From: an uncultured Oscillospiraceae bacterium | GTDB lineage: Bacteria; Bacillota; Clostridia; Oscillospirales; Oscillospiraceae | DNA: 5,753 nucleotides | Direction: 5' to 3' | Assembly (NCBI GenBank): GCA_934573945.1 | Contig: CAKTMQ010000101.1 | Coordinates: forward strand, 1-5,753 | Shown: one piece after another, positions 1 to 4,095 of the stretch | Numbering within the stretch: the first letter of the stretch is position 1 | Layout: the number at the start of each line of letters is the position of its first letter | Program-made: the position numbers and the translations under genes | Notes under the pieces: generated by a model | The model's database searches: none | What the model was told of the DNA's origin: nothing | What the model saw: only the letters and a program-made list of their open reading frames with translations

Positions 1-248
1 AGATGGCCGCTGGCCACCCAGGTCTGGGGGTTCATGAGGATGGCGGCGTCCTGCCCCACGTTGTAGGGGTTCTCCTGGACGAACTTCTTCCACCAGGCCT
101 TCTTGATGTTGTTCTTCAGCTCCACGCCCAGCGGGCCGTAGTCCCAGGTGTTGGCAAGGCCGCCGTAGATCTCGGAGCCTGCAAAGATGATGCCGCGGTT
201 TTTGCACAGCGCCACGATCTTGTCCATGGTCTTTTCGGTATTCTTCAT
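1..248 (-). CDS. glyQS: Glycyl-tRNA synthetase, class II single-chain type (5' part, truncated by window edge)
   Basis: This enzyme charges tRNA-Gly with glycine using ATP in the cytoplasm. Only the first 82 residues are present. They contain [18 protein letters not shown] at about residues 24-41, the signature N-terminal block of homodimeric bacterial/eukaryotic-type GlyRS, followed by [11 protein letters not shown] (43-53) and [10 protein letters not shown] (73-82), where the family continues into the active site. The full protein is normally about 460 residues, so roughly four fifths lie off the left edge. The ATG at 248-246 is supported by an AAAGGAG ribosome site at 257-263, 8 nt upstream. 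The gene lies behind a T-box leader (286 to about 447) and a sigma-A-type promoter, so it is expected to be induced by uncharged tRNA-Gly. The family call is very secure; the synonym glyS is also used. Confidence 0.96.
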   Translation of the reverse strand, partial: MKNTEKTMDKIVALCKNRGIIFAGSEIYGGLANTWDYGPLGVELKNNIKKAWWKKFVQENPYNVGQDAAILMNPQTWVASGH

Positions 249-285
249 GTGATCGTCTCCTTTATGTGAATATTTTCTGGTCTGC

Positions 286-320
286 AAAAAAACGCCCTGA
301 GCCGGCAAAGGCTCAGGGCG
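286..320 (-). terminator. Intrinsic terminator of the glyQS T-box leader
   Basis: On the minus strand an 11-bp perfect stem (320-310 with 303-293, CGCCCTGAGCC and its complement) closes a 6-nt loop. It is followed directly by seven T residues (292-286). It lies 38 nt before the glyQS start and overlaps the 3' side of the antiterminator, so it should form when tRNA-Gly is charged. Confidence 0.95.
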
Positions 321-447
321 AACTAAACAATAGTCCGTGGTTCCACCTGAATTTGGATATTTCCACACTCTCATGCCGATAACGGGGCATCCGGCGGGCA
401 TTTCCTCCCGCGGCTCCGGGCAGCCACGCCCTTCATCGCCTGTAACG
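286..447 (-). promoter_or_regulatory. T-box riboswitch leader of glyQS
   Basis: Read on the minus strand, 348-335 gives AGGTGGAACCACGG, which holds the T-box core UGGNACC that pairs with the uncharged tRNA acceptor end. The antiterminator can be drawn by hand: CAGG (349-346) pairs with CCTG (298-295 side), a UGGAACC bulge follows, and CGGACTA pairs with TAGTTCG around a 5-nt loop. This uses bases also needed by the terminator at 293-320, giving the expected either/or switch. An F-box-like CCGTTA lies at 385-380 and a small stem III-like TGGA/TCCA hairpin at about 365-354. The 5' end is estimated from the promoter. Only about 60 nt separate that start from the F-box, so stem I looks shortened. 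A GGC at 377-375 could be read as a glycine codon, but its position after the F-box is wrong for a specifier, so I do not assign one. Confidence 0.88.
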
Positions 448-453
448 GAGAAA

Positions 454-482
454 AGAATAGCACGTTTTCCACAGGTTGTCAA
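454..482 (-). promoter_or_regulatory. Sigma-A-type promoter of glyQS
   Basis: On the minus strand, a perfect -35 TTGACA (482-477) and a -10 TATTCT (459-454) are separated by 17 nt. The expected transcript start is around 447. A DnaA-box-like TTTTCCACA lies in the spacer on the plus strand (465-473), probably by chance. Confidence 0.85.
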
Positions 483-495
483 GCGGCAGTGTGCA

Positions 496-541
496 CAGAA
501 TCGGCACAGAATCGGCCGCAGGATCGGCCGCAGGATCGGCG
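496..541. repeat. Short tandem direct repeat, 11-12 bp unit, about 4 copies
   Basis: Consecutive units starting at 496, 507, 519 and 531 read CAG(A/G)ATCGGC plus one or two bases. A partial further copy, CGGATCGG, sits at 551-558, just before the lipoprotein stop codon at 560-562. The array ends about 14 bp upstream of the glyQS -35 box. Units of 11-12 bp repeat roughly once per helical turn. On the minus strand CCGCAGG and CCTGCGG around 553-528 could also form a 7-bp stem. No T run follows, so it is not a standard terminator. Confidence 0.8.
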
Positions 542-559
542 CAGCGCCTGCGGATCGGT

Positions 560-1297
560 CTACATTTCCTCCAGCGGCGTCACATTTCCCTGAGGAGATA
601 CCGTAAAGCGCAGGCTGTTCTGCCCTACGGCGCTCTTGCTGAAGATCACCGTCCAGCAGCCGGTTGCCACATCGTACCGGCCATAGGCCATCTCATAGTC
701 ACCATCACACAGAGGCTTGGCCGCGTCGATAGCCTCCTGCTCCGTCATGGGGGCGTTCCGGCCGAGCTGCGCCGTGGCAAGGATGGCGAGCAGCTCCTCC
801 CGACAAGCGTTCCACGTGGTCTCGGACATTTCACCGTCCGGCTCCAGCACATAGTCCCCGGGCACATCGGCAAAGTAGAGATTGACCCAGAAGGCATCCT
901 GCTCATGGGTGTGCTGCCACACCTGCTGCCCGTTGGACAGCGTTAGCTCCTCCGAGACAAGATCCGTGCCGCAGAGGCCATAGCCCCGCGTCCAGCACTG
1001 CAGCAGGAATTTCACCGTGCTGTCGTCGGTCTTCCAGAAGCGGATCCCCTCGGTTTTGGCGGACTTATCCTGCACCGACTCCCACTGCCAGCCCTCGGGC
1101 AGCGTCAGTGCCAGATCCACATAACCGCTGGTATAGGCGGCAGTCTCCCCTGCGGCCACAGGTGGATCATCCACAGGCGTTTTCAGATCATCAGGCGTTT
1201 CCAGCTTTCCGGTGGAGCAGCCGGTCAGTGTTGTCAGCAGCGACAGCGCCACCACACAGGCAGCGAACAGCAGGACAAGAGAAACGGAGTGTTTCAT
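560..1297 (-). CDS. Predicted lipoprotein of unknown function
   Basis: A 245-residue protein with a lipoprotein signal: Lys2, a hydrophobic stretch from about residue 5 to 24, then the lipobox LTGC with the lipidated Cys at 27. It should be anchored on the outer face of the membrane. After a short Pro/Asp/Thr-rich tether (about 33-50) comes a domain beginning [10 protein letters not shown] and containing several Cys and Trp residues, then a link to a C-terminal segment (184-245). That segment starts [11 protein letters not shown] and ends in strand-like sequence with [11 protein letters not shown]. Its order, helix AIDAAK then W-T-V-x-F then V-x-P-x-G, is reminiscent of PepSY-like domains; this is a weak analogy only. 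ATG at 1297-1295 is preceded by AAAGGAAGG (1308-1316). No clear promoter or terminator was found. It stands alone between rpsT and glyQS, so context gives no job. Confidence 0.88.
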   Translation of the reverse strand: MKHSVSLVLLFAACVVALSLLTTLTGCSTGKLETPDDLKTPVDDPPVAAGETAAYTSGYVDLALTLPEGWQWESVQDKSAKTEGIRFWKTDDSTVKFLLQCWTRGYGLCGTDLVSEELTLSNGQQVWQHTHEQDAFWVNLYFADVPGDYVLEPDGEMSETTWNACREELLAILATAQLGRNAPMTEQEAIDAAKPLCDGDYEMAYGRYDVATGCWTVIFSKSAVGQNSLRFTVSPQGNVTPLEEM

Positions 1298-1336
1298 GGG
1301 TGATGCACCTTCCTTTCTGTCTTATAAGACGCGGAA

Positions 1337-1357
1337 GGCGGGCAAAATGTTCCCGCC
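1337..1357. repeat. Inverted repeat upstream of the lipoprotein gene
   Basis: GGCGGG (1337-1342) and CCCGCC (1352-1357) flank a 9-nt AT-rich centre. It lies 40-60 bp before the lipoprotein start, where an operator or leader hairpin would sit. No T run follows on the minus strand, so it is not a terminator. Confidence 0.5.
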
Positions 1358-1396
1358 CCGCAGGGAAAAATAAAAGTCATGTCTCTTTTTTCTCCC

Positions 1397-1431
1397 GCCG
1401 CACCGGCAGCCCTGTGGGCTGCCAAAGCGGC
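1397..1431. repeat. Nested palindrome (stem of 8 bp inside a stem of 5 bp)
   Basis: GCCGC (1397-1401) pairs with GCGGC (1427-1431). Inside, GGCAGCCC (1405-1412) pairs with GGGCTGCC (1416-1423) around a TGT loop, with ACC/AAA forming an internal loop. Neither strand has a T run directly after it, so it is not a classical terminator. It directly borders the AT-rich array that starts at 1434. Confidence 0.75.
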
Positions 1432-1433
1432 AT

Positions 1434-1531
1434 GATATTGTAATTGATCATTGAAAATTGATCACTGATTATTGATAATTGAAAATTGAGTATTGATAAT
1501 TGATAGTTGGTAATTGATTATTGTTATTGGC
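1434..1531. repeat. AT-rich 7-bp tandem repeat array, about 14 units
   Basis: Read in heptads, the sequence is a run of NNATTGA variants: nine of the fourteen units carry exact ATTGA (starts at 1441, 1448, 1455, 1469, 1476, 1483, 1490, 1497 and 1511), and the others differ by one to three bases. Phase is kept across the whole run. The AT content is far above that of the flanking genes. A 7-bp unit is not a multiple of three, which fits a non-coding array. Confidence 0.9.
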
Positions 1532-1533
1532 AT

Positions 1534-1570
1534 CATTTGCATGCACTTGCTGCATTTGCATCACTTGCAT
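1534..1570. repeat. 9-bp tandem repeat, 4 units (CAYTTGCAT type)
   Basis: Units CATTTGCATG (1534-1543), CACTTGCTG (1544-1552), CATTTGCAT (1553-1561) and CACTTGCAT (1562-1570) alternate T and C at the third base, so an 18-19-bp double unit appears to have been duplicated. The array starts 3 bp after the heptad array ends. Confidence 0.8.
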
Positions 1571-1709
1571 CTCTCCTGATCCGGCGCGGCGCTTCTGCCC
1601 CAAAAAAAGATCCGCGCTGTTAGGCCGCCTGACACAAGAAAACACACGCCATAAAAGGCGCATTTTGCACAGACGACTACGTTGCGCTGCCTTGCCAGAC
1701 ATCCATTTT

Positions 1710-1733
1710 TTGTTGCCCGCCGCGGGGCAACAA
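1710..1733. repeat. Perfect 9-bp-stem palindrome downstream of rpsT
   Basis: TTGTTGCCC (1710-1718) and GGGCAACAA (1725-1733) flank a GCCGCG loop. On the minus strand it is followed by A residues, not T, so it is not a normal terminator for rpsT. The plus strand has six T residues overlapping its left end (1706-1711), which is the wrong side for termination. Confidence 0.65.
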
Positions 1734-1761
1734 CGGCGCAGAAACCATGCAGAAGTACAAA

Positions 1762-1791
1762 GCAAAACAGACGCCCAAACGGACGTCTGTT
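1762..1791 (-). terminator. Intrinsic terminator of rpsT
   Basis: On the minus strand AACAGACGTCC (1791-1781) pairs with GGGCGTCTGTT (1776-1766) around a GTTT loop: 11 bp with one G-T pair. The stem runs into a short T tract (TTTTGC). It begins 13 nt after the rpsT stop codon. Confidence 0.88.
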
Positions 1792-1804
1792 GGATGTGGG
1801 TTCG

Positions 1805-2068
1805 TTAACCGATCTTGTTGAGCTTCAGGGTCAGGGCGGACTTCTTATGAGCCGCATTGTTCTTGTGCATCAAACCCTTGGCAGCAGCCTTGTCGATCGC
1901 CTTGACTGCGACCTTGTAAGTGCCCTCGGCCTCGGTGCGATCGCCGTCAACGGCAGCAGCCTCGAACTTCTTGATAGCAGTCTTCAGTGCGGACTTTTCG
2001 GCTTTGTTGCGGGCATTACGCGCTTCTGCCACCAGAACACGCTTCTTAGCAGACTTGATATTCGGCAA
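1805..2068 (-). CDS. rpsT: 30S ribosomal protein S20, TTG start
   Basis: S20 binds 16S rRNA in the body of the small ribosomal subunit. The 87-residue product begins (M)PNIKSAKKRV, the conserved S20 N-terminus, and continues with Lys/Ala-rich helices ending in HKKSALTLKLNKIG; length is normal for the family. A longer reading frame opens at GTG 2077-2075, but that codon overlaps the AGGAGG ribosome site (2077-2082) and adds FGL residues not seen in S20. The TTG at 2068-2066 lies 8 nt from AGGAGG and falls exactly where the family Met is expected, so it is taken as the start. E. coli rpsT also uses UUG, where the rare start is tied to autogenous control. The gene has its own promoter and terminator, so it is monocistronic. 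Confidence 0.96.
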   Translation of the reverse strand: MPNIKSAKKRVLVAEARNARNKAEKSALKTAIKKFEAAAVDGDRTEAEGTYKVAVKAIDKAAAKGLMHKNNAAHKKSALTLKLNKIG

Positions 2069-2096
2069 ACCAAACACCTCCTCGGAATGACATTGA

Positions 2097-2115
2097 CGTG
2101 GTCAAAAGTCCCACG
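2097..2115 (-). promoter_or_regulatory. Possible hairpin in the rpsT 5' leader
   Basis: CGTGG and CCACG (2115-2111 and 2101-2097 on the minus strand) can form a 5-bp stem with a 9-nt loop near the 5' end of the roughly 50-nt leader. It could take part in S20 autoregulation, but the stem is short and this is speculative. Confidence 0.3.
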
Positions 2116-2124
2116 CAGGATAGT

Positions 2125-2153
2125 ATTTTAGCATCTTTGCACAGAAATTGCAA
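2125..2153 (-). promoter_or_regulatory. Sigma-A-type promoter of rpsT, extended -10
   Basis: On the minus strand, -35 TTGCAA (2153-2148) and -10 TAAAAT (2130-2125) have 17 nt between them. TGC directly precedes the -10 box, giving an extended -10 motif. The expected start is near 2118, a leader of about 50 nt. Confidence 0.88.
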
Positions 2154-2183
2154 GGGGTTTTTTCATCTTTTTCTGCCTTTCTC

Positions 2184-2212
2184 GAATAAATCTTTTTTTC
2201 GCGGCAAAACTA
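2184..2212 (+). promoter_or_regulatory. Putative sigma-F/sigma-G (forespore) promoter of gpr
   Basis: GAATA (2184-2188) followed 14 nt later by GGCAAAACTA (2203-2212). The latter fits the Bacillus sigma-F -10 pattern GGnnAnAnTR at every fixed position, and GAATA fits the sigma-G -35 pattern GnATR. B. subtilis gpr is known to be read by these forespore sigma factors. The expected start is near 2219. No good sigma-A promoter is visible in this direction. Confidence 0.6.
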
Positions 2213-2261
2213 GCCATCGGGCACAAGATTTTGTGTTTTTGGAAGGAGTGCGACCACAAAC

Positions 2262-3128
2262 ATGAGGAACATACGAAGTGATTTGGCGCTGGAAAGCATG
2301 GAGGCGCTGCGGGAAAAGCGGCCGCTCCGGCAGCTTGGCGGCGTTGATGCCCGTGATTTTTCCTGTCAGGGCTACCCCGTCACCGACGTGCGCGTGACCG
2401 ATGCGGCCGGGGCGGCGGCGCTGGAAAAACCGGTGGGGCGCTACATCACCGTGGATCTGCGGCCTTACTTTCAGCGGGACGAGCGTTTCTTTGTCCGGGC
2501 GGCATCTTGTCTGGCGCAGCAGCTGCAGGTGCTGCTGCCCGCCGTGGGAAGCCGGACGCCGGTGCTGGTGGCCGGGCTGGGCAACCGGGGCATGACCGCC
2601 GACGCCGTGGGGCCGCTGGCGCTGGAGAGCCTGCTGGTGACGCGCCACATGGTACGCGCCCTGCCCCGCCAGTTTCAGGGCTTCACCCCCGTCTCCGCCG
2701 TGGCCACCGGCGTACTGGCCGCCACCGGCATGGAGACGCTGGAGCTGCTGCGGGGGATCACCGGCGCCACACAGCCCGCCGTGGTGATCGCCATCGACGC
2801 GCTGGCGGCGCGGCATCGCGACCGGCTGTGCGCCACCGTACAGCTGGGGGACACGGGATTGATCCCCGGCAGCGGCGTGGGCAACCACCGCAAGGCCATC
2901 GACCGGGAAACACTGGGGATCCCCGTTATCGCCGTGGGGGTGCCCACGGTCATCGCCGCGCCGCTGCTGGCCGAAGGTGATATGCCGCAGGAGGACGACC
3001 CCCTCTTTCTCACGCCCCGGGACATTGACGGCAAGGTGCGGGAGCTGAGTCGCCTTATCGGCTACGCCATCACGCTGGCGCTGCAGGAGGGGCTGACCGT
3101 GGAGGACATCACCGGGCTGCTGGGGTAG
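2262..3128 (+). CDS. gpr: Germination protease GPR (peptidase family A25)
   Basis: GPR starts degradation of small acid-soluble spore proteins when spores germinate; it is made in the forespore as an inactive zymogen. The 288-residue product has the family blocks in order: SDLALES near the N-terminus (6-12), VLVAGLGNRGMTADAVGP (101-118), VVIAIDALAAR (174-184), DTGLIPGSGVGN (197-208) and LGIPVIAVGVPTV (218-230). Asp114 and Asp179 are spaced like Asp127 and Asp193 implicated in catalysis in B. megaterium GPR. It is shorter than Bacillus GPR (about 370), and only five residues precede the SDLAL block, so any propeptide is very short. No upstream in-frame ATG, GTG or TTG follows the GGAAGGAG site (2241-2248), whose spacing of 13 nt is long. 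It is the only plus-strand gene; spoIIP, often next to it in Bacillus, is absent. Confidence 0.95.
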   Translation: MRNIRSDLALESMEALREKRPLRQLGGVDARDFSCQGYPVTDVRVTDAAGAAALEKPVGRYITVDLRPYFQRDERFFVRAASCLAQQLQVLLPAVGSRTPVLVAGLGNRGMTADAVGPLALESLLVTRHMVRALPRQFQGFTPVSAVATGVLAATGMETLELLRGITGATQPAVVIAIDALAARHRDRLCATVQLGDTGLIPGSGVGNHRKAIDRETLGIPVIAVGVPTVIAAPLLAEGDMPQEDDPLFLTPRDIDGKVRELSRLIGYAITLALQEGLTVEDITGLLG

Positions 3129-3137
3129 AACCACGGG

Positions 3138-3168
3138 AAAAGAGCCGTGAAGCTGGGCTTCACGGCTC
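3138..3168. terminator. Terminator between convergent gpr and nadE
   Basis: GAGCCGTGAAG (3142-3152) pairs perfectly with CTTCACGGCTC (3158-3168), an 11-bp stem with a 5-nt loop. On the minus strand it is followed by TTTT (3141-3138), so it is a good terminator for nadE, 6 nt after its stop codon. In the plus direction it lies 13 nt after the gpr stop but is followed by CCCGGG rather than T, so it would be a weaker terminator for gpr. Confidence 0.85.
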
Positions 3169-3174
3169 CCGGGA

Positions 3175-3957
3175 TCATTTCTTGTCGGGGTTGTAGTAAT
3201 CCGTCGGCTCCTCCGGCACGATGGGCAGGCCGTTCTGATAGACCGGCAGGGTCTGGAACTTGAACCGGCTGGCCGCGTGCTTGCGGTCGATCTGCCGGCG
3301 GATGGCCTCGTCGGCCACGCCGCGGCGGACGTATTCGTTCACCGCGTGGTAGGTAAAGCCCAGATTGTCCTCGTCCGTCAGCCCCGTCAGGCCGTCAGAG
3401 GGCGGCTTGATCAGGAACTTCTCCGGCAGACCCAGCGCCCGTCCCAGCGCGATGACCTCCTCGGTGGTGTACATACCCAGCGGCGAGAAGGCACCGGCAC
3501 TGTCGCCGTAGATGGTGCAGTAGCCCACCCAGTCCTCGCTGAGGTTGCTGGTATTGATGACGATGCCGCTCTCCACCGTCTGCGCCACGGCGTACAGCGT
3601 GGCCATCCGGACACGGCTGGGCAGATTCACCAGCGTCTGGCGGCTGGGGGTCAGCCCCACCCGCTCCATCTCCTTCACCACACCCTGTACCGCGTCGTGA
3701 ATATTGATGGTGACGTGGGGGATCTGCAGCGTTTCCACCAGCGCCTGAGAGTAATCTATATCCGGCTGCACGCCGTCGGGCATCAGCACGCCCATCACGT
3801 TCTCCCGTCCGTAGGCGGCCACGGCCAGCGCGGCCACGGTGGAGCTGTCCTTGCCGCCGGAGATGCCGATCACCGCGGTCTTGCCATAGCAGGCCGCCAT
3901 CTGCCGGTGCATCCACTCCAGCAAGCCGGCCAATTGCAGCTGCACGTTGAATTCCAT
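3175..3957 (-). CDS. nadE: NAD synthetase, ammonia-dependent type
   Basis: Converts nicotinic acid adenine dinucleotide to NAD with ATP and ammonia, the last step of NAD synthesis. The 260-residue protein is the single synthetase domain; the N-terminal glutamine-hydrolysing domain of longer NadE forms is absent. SGGKDSS (33-39) is the ATP pyrophosphatase P-loop. NLPSRVRMATLYAVAQ (111-126), TSNLSEDWVGYCTIYGD (136-152) and KPPSDGLTGLTDEDNLGF (184-201) are the family blocks for ATP, substrate and dimer contacts. ATG 3957-3955 is chosen because AGGGGG (3966-3971) lies 8 nt upstream; a longer frame from TTG 4020 is ruled out because that codon is in the -35 box of the promoter. The gene has its own promoter and terminator, so it is not co-transcribed with jag. 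Confidence 0.96.
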   Translation of the reverse strand: MEFNVQLQLAGLLEWMHRQMAACYGKTAVIGISGGKDSSTVAALAVAAYGRENVMGVLMPDGVQPDIDYSQALVETLQIPHVTINIHDAVQGVVKEMERVGLTPSRQTLVNLPSRVRMATLYAVAQTVESGIVINTSNLSEDWVGYCTIYGDSAGAFSPLGMYTTEEVIALGRALGLPEKFLIKPPSDGLTGLTDEDNLGFTYHAVNEYVRRGVADEAIRRQIDRKHAASRFKFQTLPVYQNGLPIVPEEPTDYYNPDKK

Positions 3958-3991
3958 GGTATTTGCCCCCTCTTTGTCAGAAATTGGGTCT

Positions 3992-4020
3992 ATTGTAGCA
4001 CGGCGGCGGTGTTTGCGCAA
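3992..4020 (-). promoter_or_regulatory. Sigma-A-type promoter of nadE, extended -10
   Basis: On the minus strand, -35 TTGCGC (4020-4015) and -10 TACAAT (3997-3992) are separated by 17 nt, with TGC directly before the -10 box. The expected start is near 3985, giving a leader of about 28 nt. Confidence 0.85.
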
Positions 4021-4044
4021 GGCTTTTCACCCCACGGCGGCAGG

Positions 4045-4088
4045 AAAAAAGAGACGCGCCCGGATCGTCTCCGACACAGGCGCGTCTC
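4045..4088 (-). terminator. Intrinsic terminator after jag
   Basis: On the minus strand GAGACGCGCC (4088-4079) pairs perfectly with GGCGCGTCTC (4060-4051). The 18-nt loop can itself form a small TCG/CGA hairpin. Six T residues (4050-4045) follow directly. It begins 7 nt after the jag stop codon and so ends the yidC-jag unit. Confidence 0.93.
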
Positions 4089-4095
4089 CTCCTGT

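Larger units (their letters stand above)
1298..1804. other. 507-bp gene-free region between the lipoprotein gene and rpsT
   Basis: No convincing gene on either strand. From left to right it holds a CTTATAAG palindrome (1321-1328), an inverted repeat (1337-1357), a nested palindrome (1397-1431), an AT-rich 7-bp array (1434-1531), a 9-bp array (1534-1570), a stretch of about 140 bp in which I see nothing (1571-1709), a 9-bp-stem palindrome (1710-1733) and the rpsT terminator (1762-1791). Open frames crossing it have no plausible ribosome site and read through the repeats. Confidence 0.75.

Noticed and set aside
465..473. DnaA-box-like TTTTCCACA in the glyQS promoter spacer
   Set aside because: It fits the loose TTWTNCACA consensus, and yidC-jag suggests the origin may be near, but it is a single box with only one-mismatch neighbours. 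One such site is expected by chance.
476..946. Plus-strand open frame over the repeats and lipoprotein gene
   Set aside because: It reads through the 12-bp repeats and antisense to a gene with a clear lipobox. No ribosome site and low-complexity product.
1321..1350. Possible promoter for the lipoprotein gene (TATAAG with upstream TTGCCC)
   Set aside because: The spacing between the two is only 13 nt, and shifting to 15-17 nt destroys the -10 match. I could not choose a promoter honestly.
1643..1670. Small CGCC/GGCG hairpin followed by TTTT
   Set aside because: Only four base pairs with a 6-nt loop; too weak for a terminator and no gene ends there on the plus strand.
1571..1709. Possible small RNA gene or degraded gene in the gap
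   Set aside because: No promoter, terminator pair, conserved RNA motif or protein similarity could be seen by eye.
1469..1765. Minus-strand open frame through the tandem arrays
   Set aside because: Its end is a direct reading of the repeats (poly-Asn, Met/Gln), its start lies in the rpsT terminator region, and no ribosome site is placed well.
2163..3134. Long minus-strand open frame (323 codons) across gpr
   Set aside because: It is antisense to gpr, rich in Gln, Gly, His and Arg as expected for the reverse of GC-rich codons, has no ribosome site and no recognisable motif. The gpr reading is far stronger.
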